Part shown: piece by piece, positions 43,295-52,266 of the stretch
How positions within the stretch are numbered: the stretch's first letter is position 1
How the letters are laid out: each line of letters starts with the position of its first letter
From: Clostridia bacterium BRH_c25
Lineage (GTDB): Bacteria > Bacillota_A > Clostridia > Lutisporales > Lutisporaceae
Length of the DNA stretch: 59,361 nucleotides
Direction: 5' to 3'
NCBI GenBank assembly: GCA_001515955.1
Contig: LOES01000070.1
Coordinates: 1-59,361 of the forward strand
Translations under genes and position numbers: made by a program
The notes under the pieces: model-generated
Databases searched by the model: none
Told to the model about the DNA's origin: nothing
The model's input: the letters and a program-made list of their open reading frames with translations, nothing else

Positions 43295-44830
43295 ATGAAA
43301 AAACTGATAAGGGTACTGATCAGCAGAGCTTTTTTAGTTGGAGCAGCCATATTGATTCAGGCTTTAGCATTAATAATAGTAATATGGAAATTTACTAGTT
43401 TTTTTGTATATTTCTATTCCATCTGTGCATTGCTCAGTGTCCTGGCTGTGCTTTGGATTCTGAACGGCAGGAGCTATCCTGCCTATAAGCTTGCATGGAT
43501 CATTCCTATTATGGTTTTCCCTATCTTTGGAGGGTTGTTTTATCTGATGCTGGGAGGGAACAAATCCAGCAAAAGAAATAAACAGAAGATGTGGGAGATC
43601 AGTAAGCAGATGAGAGATTCTCTTGGTCAGGATCAGGGGATATTGCAACAGCTTGAACAGGAAAACAGGGGTGCTGCCAATCAAACAAAATATATTGAGA
43701 GATACTCAGCCTGCCCTGTTTATACCAATACGACGACAGAATATCTGACACCCGGCGAGAAAAAATTTGAGATTTTGCTGGAGGAATTGAAAAAAGCAGA
43801 GCACTATATTTTTCTTGAATACTATATTATCCAGGAAGGGATTATGTGGAATGCTATTTTGGAAATTCTGAAGGAAAAAGTAAAACAGGGTGTAGAGGTG
43901 CGTGTTATCTATGATGATGTAGGTTGTCTGCTTACTTTACCTTTCGGATATGACAGGAAGCTGGAGAAAATGGGAATCAAATGCAGTGTGTTTAATCCCT
44001 TTATGCCTGTTATGACTGTCCGGCTGAATAACCGTGATCACCGGAAGATTGCTGTAATAGACGGACATACGGGTTTTACCGGAGGTATCAACCTTGCAGA
44101 CGAATATATCAATGCTTACGAAAAATATGGCTACTGGAAGGACTCCTCCATAGTTATTCGCGGTGATGCAGTATGGAGTCTGACGGTTATGTTCCTCTCA
44201 ATGTGGAATTACCTCAGAAATACCGATGAGAACTATACGGCATTTAAGCCGTCTTCCAGGAATACCGGGCATTTTACCACCGACGGTTATATACAACCCT
44301 TTGCTGACAGCCCTCTTGATGACGAGGCTGTAAGTCAATCTGTCTATCTGAATCTGATTGGTAAAGCTGAGCGGTATGTTTATATAACTACACCATACCT
44401 GATTCTTGATAATGAAATGACCACAGTTTTATGCCTGGCAGCAAAGAGGGGAGTAGACGTCCGTATCATAACCCCTCATATTCCCGATAAATGGTATGTT
44501 CATTCAGTATCACGCTCTAATTATGAAATATTGATAGAAAGTGAAGTTTCCATTTATGAATATACACCTGGTTTTATTCATTCGAAAACCTTTGTAGTAG
44601 ATGATATGTTTGCTGTAGTCGGAACGATTAACCTGGATTATCGCAGTCTGTACCTGCATTTCGAATGTGGTGTCTGGCTGTACAATACAAAAAGTGTATC
44701 AGAAGTAAAAGAGGATTATCTTCTTACACTGGAAACCTGTCAGATAATTACTTATGAGTGCTGCAAAAGCACTAAATGGTATAGAAAACTGGGCAGATTG
44801 GTCCTCAGATTATTAGCCCCGCTGATGTAA
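43295..44830 (+). CDS. cls: Cardiolipin synthase (phospholipase D family)
   Basis: A 511-aa protein with two N-terminal TM helices (about residues 8-55) and two HKD catalytic motifs: NNRDHRKIAVIDG and IHSKTFVVDD-x-FAVVGTINLDYRS. It joins two phosphatidylglycerols to cardiolipin at the membrane. GCGAGAGGTG selects ATG 43295 over 43280. It follows ftsH by 28 bases, so a MarR-ftsH-cls envelope-stress operon is likely. Confidence 0.92.
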   Translation: MKKLIRVLISRAFLVGAAILIQALALIIVIWKFTSFFVYFYSICALLSVLAVLWILNGRSYPAYKLAWIIPIMVFPIFGGLFYLMLGGNKSSKRNKQKMWEISKQMRDSLGQDQGILQQLEQENRGAANQTKYIERYSACPVYTNTTTEYLTPGEKKFEILLEELKKAEHYIFLEYYIIQEGIMWNAILEILKEKVKQGVEVRVIYDDVGCLLTLPFGYDRKLEKMGIKCSVFNPFMPVMTVRLNNRDHRKIAVIDGHTGFTGGINLADEYINAYEKYGYWKDSSIVIRGDAVWSLTVMFLSMWNYLRNTDENYTAFKPSSRNTGHFTTDGYIQPFADSPLDDEAVSQSVYLNLIGKAERYVYITTPYLILDNEMTTVLCLAAKRGVDVRIITPHIPDKWYVHSVSRSNYEILIESEVSIYEYTPGFIHSKTFVVDDMFAVVGTINLDYRSLYLHFECGVWLYNTKSVSEVKEDYLLTLETCQIITYECCKSTKWYRKLGRLVLRLLAPLM

Positions 44831-44856
44831 GGGGGCAGGTTTGGCAAGTCATATGC

Positions 44857-45957
44857 TTATGTTTTTCCAAGGAACTCTTCCAGCGTAATATTCCTGCTTG
44901 CTATTTCAAGTGCTGCACTCTTTCCCACATAGCGGATATGCCAAGGTTCAAATTGATAGCCGGTGATATTTTCCCTACCCTTGGGATAACGGACTATAAA
45001 TCCATACCCCGGTGCATTCTCCTTCAGCCACTTTCCTTCACGGGTCTGTGCATAAGACTGGGTAAGAGTGTAGTTTACTGATGGGCTGCTAATATCCATT
45101 GCCAGCCCGGTCTGATGTTCACTTTGCCCGGGTCTTGCACTGAACTGGTTGGCTGCAACTGCAGAGCCATATTTGCTGGTATTGGATGTAAAAATAGCAC
45201 TTTGACGTTCATAAGAACGATAGCCTGAGATAGCAGTCAGCTTTATGCCCTCCTGTCCGGCTTTTGCAAAAAGGGCTTCAAGGGCTTCGGCAGCCTCCGG
45301 TGTCATCCTTGTTTTGGATTTATTCGAGGATGGTACATTTGGAGCTGTCAGGTTTTTGGGAGTATAACCTGCAGGAAGACTGTGGGTTTTATTGACAAGT
45401 ACCAAGTTATTTGTTGTTGTGACTGGGGGCCTGGATGTATTATTACCTTTCTGTTCTTTGGTTCTAAGCTTTTGCCCGGGATATATCGTATCACTTATCA
45501 AGTTGTTCAGCAGCTTCAATTGATCTACAGTTGTTCCTGCTTTACCTGCGATACGGTATAAAGTATCACCGGATTTAACAGTATATGTTGCATTGGGTTT
45601 CAAATGTACCTTTCTTGCGGGAGGAACTGATGAGGTATAGGCATTAACCGGGCCGTATGCAATAGATGCAACAAGTAGGGAACCAAGCATTATATTGACG
45701 GTATCTATTTTAATACCGCGGCAATTTTCATTTATATAGTTTTTGATATAATTCAGAGAATCTTTTTGCAGCTCTTTTCTTTTACTGTCAAGCATGCTGA
45801 AAAAGTCTTCGGCAAATTCGCTTGTTTGCTTGTCAGCGTATAGGACCAAGGTGTATCCATCATTGGTTCTTATCAATTCATGACGTGAGAATATCTCCAT
45901 TTGATATACCAGCTTTCTATTATTTCTAGAGTAAACAGAATGCTTAAACGAATACAT
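44857..45957 (-). CDS. LysM-domain D-alanyl-D-alanine carboxypeptidase (VanY-type)
   Basis: A 366-aa protein. An N-terminal cytoplasmic segment of about 90 residues is followed by one TM (IMLGSLLVASIAYGPVNAY). Then comes a LysM domain (YTVKSGDTLYRIAG...IYPGQKL) and a Pro/Thr linker. The C-terminal peptidase_M15B domain has zinc-site motifs: SGYRSYERQ, SEHQTGLAMDIS and EPWHIRYVG. It trims cell-wall peptides outside the membrane. The start is uncertain; an in-frame ATG 19 codons later is possible and neither has a strong ribosome site. Confidence 0.85.
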   Translation of the reverse strand: MYSFKHSVYSRNNRKLVYQMEIFSRHELIRTNDGYTLVLYADKQTSEFAEDFFSMLDSKRKELQKDSLNYIKNYINENCRGIKIDTVNIMLGSLLVASIAYGPVNAYTSSVPPARKVHLKPNATYTVKSGDTLYRIAGKAGTTVDQLKLLNNLISDTIYPGQKLRTKEQKGNNTSRPPVTTTNNLVLVNKTHSLPAGYTPKNLTAPNVPSSNKSKTRMTPEAAEALEALFAKAGQEGIKLTAISGYRSYERQSAIFTSNTSKYGSAVAANQFSARPGQSEHQTGLAMDISSPSVNYTLTQSYAQTREGKWLKENAPGYGFIVRYPKGRENITGYQFEPWHIRYVGKSAALEIASRNITLEEFLGKT

Positions 45958-45984
45958 GCAATGTGCCTACTAAAAAGTAATGAG

Positions 45985-46096
45985 AATGTCATCCTGAGCA
46001 TAGTGAAGGATCTAAGACCCTAAAGGAATACTTATGAATATTTGTCCGGGTCATACTCATAGGTATAAGATTCTTCGCTTCGCTCGGAATGACATA
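45985..46096. repeat. Dispersed inverted repeat with TGTCATYCYGAG arms
   Basis: The left arm GAATGTCATCCTGAGCATAG (from 45985, continuing to GGATCT) and the reverse complement of the right arm (TGTCATTCCGAGCGAAGCG...) match closely. This arm type is a repeat seen across many bacteria. The interior has GATCTAAGACC, AAAGGAATAC and a further AGGTATAAG segment. No coding potential. It occupies most of the 320-base gap between the carboxypeptidase and luxE. Confidence 0.65.
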
Positions 46097-46277
46097 AGCA
46101 AGTCGTTGAAGCTAATTTTGCATTATTTAATAGTAAGTACACTAATTTGTATTTTTAGCATTTTACTAAAGCTTATACCTTCATGATCAAGTCAGAGAGA
46201 AGTCAAAAAAAACAAATATGTGCAAATAACTTCGAATTATTATAAAATGAAAGAAGCATGGAAAAGGGGGAGAGGGG

Positions 46278-47396
46278 ATGACAGCAAGGGAGAAGTTGTT
46301 TTCTTATAACAAAATCTATGATCATAAAGGCAGCGAAGCATTATTTTTGCAGGCGATGAGAGAATCCATCGAGCACCATCGCACTCATTGCGGGTTTTAT
46401 GAGAAGCTACTGGAAGAACGTGGTTTTTGTATTGATAATATTGAGTCGGTAAAGGATTGTGCAAAGATACCGGTAATTCCTGCACACTTTTTTAAACACC
46501 ACGAAGTGCTCAGTGTAAAAAAAGAAGAGATTGAGGTTCATGCCACATCCTCAGGCACACAAGGGCAAAAAAGCCAGATATTTCTCGATAATGAGACAAT
46601 AAGACTGGGTACCAGAATGGCCGTTAATGCTATGAAGCATCATGGATTCATTTCGATAATTCCTGCGAACTATCTTATTTTAGGTTATGAACCCAAAGAA
46701 GGCAATGATATGGGAAATGTTAAGGTTGCGCTTGGGATGACACGCTTTGCTCCGGCGAAAGAGAAAGTATTCGCATTAAGAGCCATAGGGGACCGTTATG
46801 AAATCAATTATTTCGGAATAATAGATGCCTTTCACCGGTATGGCAGGCAGAAGCTGCCGGTGAGAATCCTTGGCTTTCCTTCGTATTTGTATATGCTTTT
46901 GGAAATGATGAAGGAATCAGGAATGAAACCATTGAAACTGAATAAAAAATCTCTGGTTCTTACAGGCGGTGGCTGGAAGAAATTCGATGAAATGATGGTA
47001 GATAAAAAGGAATTATATAGCCTGGTTGAGGAATTCCTTGGTATTCCGGCTGAAAATTGCCGTGATTTTTATAGTGCGGTAGAGCACAGTGTTGCTTATC
47101 CGGAATGCAAAAATCACCACATGCATGTGCCTATTTGGAGCAGGGTAATTATACGCGATGTGAAATCCTTGGAACCTCTGGGCTTTGATGAACCCGGGTT
47201 TCTGAGCTTTATCAGTCCATTGGTTTCCTCGGTATCGGTGTCATCCATAGTTATGGGAGATATGGCTGTGTTAAGAGAAGGCAAAGGCTGCGGCTGTGGG
47301 ATCGATACTCCTTATTTTGAAATCCTTGGAAGGGCAGGGGCGGTGAAAGTAAGAAGCTGTGCTGTTGCTGCTTCTGAGTATATGAAGGGAGAGTAA
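46278..47396 (+). CDS. luxE: LuxE-like acyl-protein synthetase
   Basis: A 372-aa protein of the LuxE / acyl-protein synthetase family, which activates fatty acids with ATP and hands them to the partner reductase as a thioester. Visible family segments are IPVIPAHFFKHHEVLS, the adenylate-type P-loop ATSSGTQGQKSQIFLD, GFPSYLYMLLEMM, LTGGGWKKF and FYSAVEHSVAYPEC. GGGGAGAGGGG precedes the ATG. The luxC gene starts 1 base after its stop. No luciferase genes are nearby, so the aldehyde has another use. Confidence 0.85.
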   Translation: MTAREKLFSYNKIYDHKGSEALFLQAMRESIEHHRTHCGFYEKLLEERGFCIDNIESVKDCAKIPVIPAHFFKHHEVLSVKKEEIEVHATSSGTQGQKSQIFLDNETIRLGTRMAVNAMKHHGFISIIPANYLILGYEPKEGNDMGNVKVALGMTRFAPAKEKVFALRAIGDRYEINYFGIIDAFHRYGRQKLPVRILGFPSYLYMLLEMMKESGMKPLKLNKKSLVLTGGGWKKFDEMMVDKKELYSLVEEFLGIPAENCRDFYSAVEHSVAYPECKNHHMHVPIWSRVIIRDVKSLEPLGFDEPGFLSFISPLVSSVSVSSIVMGDMAVLREGKGCGCGIDTPYFEILGRAGAVKVRSCAVAASEYMKGE

Positions 47397-47397
47397 A

Positions 47398-48696
47398 ATG
47401 GATAACATTTTCAGAGGGGAGCCTGTTCTTAAAGAGGATTTTATCAATAGGCTCAATGAATTAGGGAAAATAATTCAAGAGGATTTGTTGCTTGAGCCGC
47501 TGCTGCCGGAGGTAGTGATTGAAGCGGCACATACCTTGGCAAAGGATATCAACCAACAGGCGGTTGCTGCACAGCTTGTTGAACTGGGAGTGCCCAAATG
47601 GGCGTCGGAAGAGTATGTCAGAGTAACTGTAGATAGCTTGAAAAGGGATGCTCTGCTAAAAAAAGTACATATTGAATTAGGCGAAGATCCTTTTACGTGG
47701 AAACAAGTCGGCGAGGGGATAGAAGAAAAGGGGCATCCTCTTGGAGTAATCATGCATATTGGTGCAGGAAACACTCTGGGGCTTTCTGCCTTTAGTGTTA
47801 TAGAAGGACTTTTGACTGGAAATATAAACATCTTGAAGCTGCCTGAGAACGAAGGGGGATTGTCAGCCAAGCTGCTAATGGAATTAATTAATATAGAACC
47901 CCGGTTAAAGCCTTATATCTACGTACTTGATGTATCTTCAAAGAATAGTGAAGTCATCAGTAAACTTGTTGAAGTGGCAAATGCGGTTGTGGTATGGGGT
48001 TCGGATGAAGCGATTAGTGCCGTCAGACAGCTTGCTCCGCCATCATTGCCGATTATTGAGTGGGGACACCGCCTGAGCTTTGCATATTTTGCAGAAGAAG
48101 AAAAGAATGAAGAAGCTTTGCATGGCCTGGCATTGGATATATGCCTGACTGACCAGCTTTACTGCAGCTCGCCCCAATGTGTTTTTTACGAGACAGATAA
48201 TTCTGAAGAGCTTGACAATTTTGCGGACAGATTGGCAAGGCATGTTGAAGCTGCAGCCGGACAATACCCGCCAGCAGCCAGACTGGTAAATGTACAGGCA
48301 CAAATCACCTGGATTCATGAGCTTGTCAGGATGGAGGAAATACTAAAGGAAAAAAGGTTGATTACAAATGAGCAAAAACAATATAGTGTTATGGTAGATT
48401 ATACTGCTGAATTGAAAGCTTCTCCTCTTTTTCGCAATATTTGGGTAATGCCCATAAAACGGGAGAAAATATTGGGCTTGTTAAGAGTTCATAAGGGTTA
48501 TTTGCAAACAGTGGGATTAAGTTGTAACAATAAAGATTTCAATGAGCTGTCCGGCATTTTCTATGCAGCAGGTATCAACCGGATCACAACCTGCGGGAAT
48601 ATGTCGACAAATTATACCGGTGAGCCTCATGACGGTATTTATGCCTTGGGAAGGTATATAAGGAAAGTAAATAAAAGGTTCAATAATGGGAGATAA
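47398..48696 (+). CDS. luxC: LuxC-like acyl-CoA/acyl-protein reductase
   Basis: A 432-aa NADPH-dependent reductase of the LuxC family, an aldehyde-dehydrogenase relative that reduces a bound acyl group to fatty aldehyde. Family marks are GVIMHIGAGNTLGLSAFSVIEGLLTGN, VVWGSDEAISAVRQLAPP, and the catalytic Cys region DICLTDQLYCSSPQCVF. It pairs with the preceding LuxE protein in a fatty-acid reductase complex. A terminator follows. Confidence 0.85.
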   Translation: MDNIFRGEPVLKEDFINRLNELGKIIQEDLLLEPLLPEVVIEAAHTLAKDINQQAVAAQLVELGVPKWASEEYVRVTVDSLKRDALLKKVHIELGEDPFTWKQVGEGIEEKGHPLGVIMHIGAGNTLGLSAFSVIEGLLTGNINILKLPENEGGLSAKLLMELINIEPRLKPYIYVLDVSSKNSEVISKLVEVANAVVVWGSDEAISAVRQLAPPSLPIIEWGHRLSFAYFAEEEKNEEALHGLALDICLTDQLYCSSPQCVFYETDNSEELDNFADRLARHVEAAAGQYPPAARLVNVQAQITWIHELVRMEEILKEKRLITNEQKQYSVMVDYTAELKASPLFRNIWVMPIKREKILGLLRVHKGYLQTVGLSCNNKDFNELSGIFYAAGINRITTCGNMSTNYTGEPHDGIYALGRYIRKVNKRFNNGR

Positions 48697-48720
48697 GGGA
48701 CAAAGGATGTCCCTTTTTTT
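48695..48720 (+). terminator. Terminator after luxC
   Basis: AAGGGACA and TGTCCCTT pair around AAGGA, followed by a T-run. The convergent kinase gene ends just beyond. Confidence 0.85.
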
Positions 48721-48724
48721 CAGC

Positions 48725-49972
48725 CTATTGACGATTGCTGCGGGGCAGTTCAACAATGAAGGTGGTACCTTCATTTATATTGCTTTTCGCAGAGATCTTT
48801 CCACCATGCTGTTCAATGATGGATTTGGCTATGGACAGACCAAGGCCGTAGCCTCCGCTTTTCCTTGTCCGGGATTTATCGGTGCGATAAAATCTATCAA
48901 ATATTTTATTTATTTGTTCTTCAGAGATTCCTTCTCCGGTATTGGCCACAGACAAGGAAATGTTATTGTTGTTCTTCTTTAGGGCAATACTTACCATCCC
49001 TTTGCTGGAAGCATATTTCACAGCATTGTCCAGTAATATCATAACAACCTGCTTAAGCTGTTCACTGTTGCCATGAAATATCAGGCTTGACTCAACATCG
49101 TATTTGAATGTCAAGTTATTTTCGAAAATCACAGCTTCCATTGTTAAAATCACATTTTCCACAGTCTCACTCAAATCAAAATCAGAATATATCATTCCGG
49201 CATCAGAGTAATCCAATTGTGTCAGATACAAAAGTTCGCCGGTTAGTTTGGCCATCCTTTCCACCTCGGATTTAATATAGTGAAGCCATTTTGACTGGCT
49301 GTTTATGTTTGCATCTCCATTGGACAGCAGAACATCAACATTTGTATTGATAACGGTCAGTGGAGTTTTCAGCTCGTGGGACGCATCGGCAATAAACTGC
49401 TTTTGCTTGTCAAAGGCCTCCTTAACAGGTTTTATTGCTTTGTTGGCAAAGAATCTGCTGATGAAAAATATAAAAATCAACATGACAGACGCTACAACCA
49501 GGAAAGTATAAACAAGATTTGTCAGAATCCCTTGCCGGGGGGTTATATCCAGAAATGCAAGTCTGTAACCGTCCGGAGCCGGCTTTATTATGAATGCCCA
49601 ATAGTTACCATCAAGCTTTATTTCTCCGGTACGGGTATTTTGAGATACTGCATTGTTTTTTGCGGTATCATAGAACTCTTCATCCATATCAAATATTGAT
49701 GAGATAAATAGAGTGTTCCAATTGCTGTCAGTTAATATGGTGAAGGAGACCGAACGCTCCCTGGGCGGCGCATTATCAAAGCTTGGCTGCGGCTGTCCCG
49801 GAATTATGTCTGGTTTGCGGTTGAATTCTGATATTCTGTTCAATTCCATATTGATATTGTCATGAACATTTTTATAAGTTATAAGGTAGATAGAAGAAAA
49901 AGCAAATAGCATCATTACAGAAATGATTATCAGGTTGAGAATAAGAAACCTGTTCCTAAGCTTGGTAAACAC
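48725..49972 (-). CDS. Membrane sensor histidine kinase
   Basis: A 415-aa kinase. TM helices lie at about 8-30 and 150-172 around an extracytoplasmic domain. Its HisKA motif is DASHELKTPL, with N box LLDNAVKYA, G1 NTGEGI and G2 GYGLGLSIAK. It has no separate HAMP domain that I can recognise. It starts at the stop of the response regulator, so the two are translationally coupled. Its operon diverges from the VTC/DUF4956/CotH genes. Confidence 0.9.
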   Translation of the reverse strand: MFTKLRNRFLILNLIIISVMMLFAFSSIYLITYKNVHDNINMELNRISEFNRKPDIIPGQPQPSFDNAPPRERSVSFTILTDSNWNTLFISSIFDMDEEFYDTAKNNAVSQNTRTGEIKLDGNYWAFIIKPAPDGYRLAFLDITPRQGILTNLVYTFLVVASVMLIFIFFISRFFANKAIKPVKEAFDKQKQFIADASHELKTPLTVINTNVDVLLSNGDANINSQSKWLHYIKSEVERMAKLTGELLYLTQLDYSDAGMIYSDFDLSETVENVILTMEAVIFENNLTFKYDVESSLIFHGNSEQLKQVVMILLDNAVKYASSKGMVSIALKKNNNNISLSVANTGEGISEEQINKIFDRFYRTDKSRTRKSGGYGLGLSIAKSIIEQHGGKISAKSNINEGTTFIVELPRSNRQ

Positions 49973-50649
49973 TAATCTTTTACCTCCAATACATAGCCTA
50001 TTCCGCGAATGGTATTGATAGATACTATTGAATCCAGGAATAGTAGCTTTTTTCTTAAAAAAGAAATATAGACTTCCACATGATTGTATTCAACTTCGGA
50101 ATCAAAGCCCCATATCTTTTCAATTATCAATTCTTTGGATGTAACTGCGTTTTTTCTCAAAATAAGAAGCTCCAGCAATTCACTTTCCTTTAGAATAAGC
50201 TTCACATCCTTGCTGCCTTTTGACAGCTTGAGAGTTGACGGGGCTAATTCGATATCTCCATATTGTAAAGTATTATCCGGTAAAACTTCACTCTTGCGTC
50301 TTGACAAGGCTCGTATTCTTGCCAGCAGTTCTTCTGTTGCAAAGGGTTTTGCCAAATAATCATCGGCACCGCTGTCAAGACCGGCAACTTTGTCGGAGAT
50401 GTCCCCTTTGGCTGTAAGAAGTATGACAGGTGTAGAAATACCTTCTTTTCTTATATTCTTCAGTATACTTATGCCATCCATTTCAGGCAGCATTATGTCC
50501 AGGACTATCAAGTCATAAATACCGCTCAAAGCATTATCCAATCCGGATTCTCCATCGTTGACCGAATCAACGGTATAATTATTCTTCCTTAATATCTGGG
50601 TTAAAGCTTCTGCAAGATGGAGTTCATCTTCCACAATCAATATTCTCAT
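49972..50649 (-). CDS. OmpR/PhoB-family response regulator
   Basis: A 225-aa protein with receiver residues in IVEDELH, LIVLDIMLPEMDG, ILLTAKGD and YLAKPFATEEL, and a winged-helix output domain ending INTIRGIGYVLEV. On the minus strand GGGGG lies 7 bases before ATG 50649; a TTG two codons earlier is less suitable. It probably binds the paired 11-base repeats between itself and the divergent VTC gene. Confidence 0.92.
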   Translation of the reverse strand: MRILIVEDELHLAEALTQILRKNNYTVDSVNDGESGLDNALSGIYDLIVLDIMLPEMDGISILKNIRKEGISTPVILLTAKGDISDKVAGLDSGADDYLAKPFATEELLARIRALSRRKSEVLPDNTLQYGDIELAPSTLKLSKGSKDVKLILKESELLELLILRKNAVTSKELIIEKIWGFDSEVEYNHVEVYISFLRKKLLFLDSIVSINTIRGIGYVLEVKD

Positions 50650-50697
50650 AGTCAAACCCCCGCTATGGATCTTTTAATCATATTATAACATAGGCAA

Positions 50698-50758
50698 CCT
50701 TTAATAAACCTTAAATAATAACGGGTGAAATAATTATAACATTTAAGATTTGTTTAAG
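50698..50758. promoter_or_regulatory. Two mirrored pairs of 11-base direct repeats
   Basis: CCTTTAA (50698) and CCTTAAA (50709) are 11 bases apart. TTTAAG (50742) and TTTAAG (50753) are also 11 bases apart and in the opposite orientation. Such one-helical-turn direct repeats are the usual sites for OmpR/PhoB regulators, and here they face both divergent genes. Confidence 0.55.
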
Positions 50759-50824
50759 GTTTGAATTATAAAATGAATTCAACGAAACAGAAAAGAGAAG
50801 TTTAAGACAAAAGAGGTGATTTAA

Positions 50825-51628
50825 ATGTCAGTAGAAGTTTTCAACAGATATGAGAAGAAGTTTTTACTCAACACAGCTGCATATCAGGGTGTTTGCGGCA
50901 AATTGCCGGATTATATGGAGCTTGATGAATACAATAAGACCCATGGGTTTTATACGATAAGCAATATATATTACGACACGAAGGATGATTATCTGATCAG
51001 AAGCTCCCTGTCCAAGCCCAAGTACAAAGAAAAGCTTCGCCTAAGAGCATATGGTGTACCTGACAGCAATGGGAAAGTGTTCATGGAGATCAAGAAGAAG
51101 TTTGACGGGCTTGTTAATAAAAGGAGAACAGCTCTAAGGCTGGGGGAGGCATATGCTTTTGTAAGCACCGGTATAAAGCCGGAATTTAAAGATTATATGA
51201 ATAAACAGGTTCTTAATGAAATTGAGTATATGCTGAAAATATACGAGCTTGAACCAAAGCTTTACCTGGCTTATGACAGAAAGGCACTGTTCAGCAGAGA
51301 AAACCGCGGTCTGAGAATTACCTTTGATAGAAATATCAGAACCAGAAGATACGATTTGAAGCTTGAAGACGGAGATTATGGAGAGCCTTTATTGGAGGAT
51401 GAGCAGTGGCTTATGGAAATCAAAGCGGAAAACAGCATCCCATTATGGTTGTCAAAGCTGCTTTCTGAATATAAAGTTTTTAGCACAAGCTTTTCAAAAT
51501 ACGGCACGGAATACCGGAACATCATACAGGAGAACAGAAAATTGAAAGGGGAGCGAAATATATGTTCGAAGCAATATTCAACACAGCCGCAGATAGCACA
51601 GCAATATCGCTGGCAAGCGCAATATTGA
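50825..51628 (+). CDS. VTC-domain (polyphosphate polymerase-like) protein
   Basis: A 267-aa cytoplasmic protein of the VTC/CYTH tunnel fold. It has NRYEKKFLL at the start, YDTKDDYLIRSSLSKPKYKEKLRLRAYG, FMEIKKKFDGLVNKRR, RITFDRNIRTRR and LMEIKAE, supplying the basic and acidic residues lining a triphosphate tunnel. By analogy with Vtc4 it may make polyphosphate from ATP. AGAGGTGA precedes the ATG. It overlaps the DUF4956 gene by 67 bases, longer than usual. Confidence 0.8.
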   Translation: MSVEVFNRYEKKFLLNTAAYQGVCGKLPDYMELDEYNKTHGFYTISNIYYDTKDDYLIRSSLSKPKYKEKLRLRAYGVPDSNGKVFMEIKKKFDGLVNKRRTALRLGEAYAFVSTGIKPEFKDYMNKQVLNEIEYMLKIYELEPKLYLAYDRKALFSRENRGLRITFDRNIRTRRYDLKLEDGDYGEPLLEDEQWLMEIKAENSIPLWLSKLLSEYKVFSTSFSKYGTEYRNIIQENRKLKGERNICSKQYSTQPQIAQQYRWQAQY

Positions 51629-52248
51629 CAATAATAGTATCCTTTATCCTGGGTGGGCTTATAAGTCTGACTTATATGAAAACCTGCAGTAAAAACGGGT
51701 ACAACCGGAACTTTTCTCTTACATTGGTTATGGTACCTATGGTTATTGCATTGATCATACTTTTGATAGGCAGTAATGTAGCAAGGGCATTCAGCCTTGC
51801 AGGGGCTTTCTCGATCATTAGATTCAGAAGTGCACCTGGGGATCCGAAGGATATTGCCTATGTGCTTTTTACAATGGCAGCAGGGCTTGCTTGCGGAGTG
51901 GGATATTTTTCATATGCCATATTGTTTACAGTTGTTCTTTGTCTGCTGATGGTTATACTGAATTTCTTCAACTATGGAGTAACAAGCACCTCAAAGAAGC
52001 AGCTCAAAATAGCAATACCGGAAGATTTGGATTATGAGGGAGCCTTTGATGATGTGTTTGAGAAATTTACTACCGGCTATGTACTGAATAAGGTTAAAAC
52101 TACAAATCTGGGCAGTCTCTATGAGCTTGTTTATACAGTAACCATGAAAAATGAAACAAGTCAAAAAGAATTGCTTGACACACTAAGGTGCAGGAACGGC
52201 AATCTGAACATTACATTGTCAATGTGTGCCGAATCGGAAGAATATTAA
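51562..52248 (+). CDS. DUF4956 membrane protein
   Basis: A 228-aa protein with four or five N-terminal TM helices (to about residue 135), a GAFSIIRFRSAPGDPKDIAYVLF signature between helices, and a cytoplasmic C-terminal domain. This is the DUF4956 family, regularly next to VTC and CotH genes. It may be a membrane partner of the VTC enzyme. GGGGAG lies before ATG 51562, inside the end of the VTC gene. Confidence 0.85.
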   Translation: MFEAIFNTAADSTAISLASAILTIIVSFILGGLISLTYMKTCSKNGYNRNFSLTLVMVPMVIALIILLIGSNVARAFSLAGAFSIIRFRSAPGDPKDIAYVLFTMAAGLACGVGYFSYAILFTVVLCLLMVILNFFNYGVTSTSKKQLKIAIPEDLDYEGAFDDVFEKFTTGYVLNKVKTTNLGSLYELVYTVTMKNETSQKELLDTLRCRNGNLNITLSMCAESEEY

Positions 52249-52266
52249 AAAATGGAGGAGATTAAA

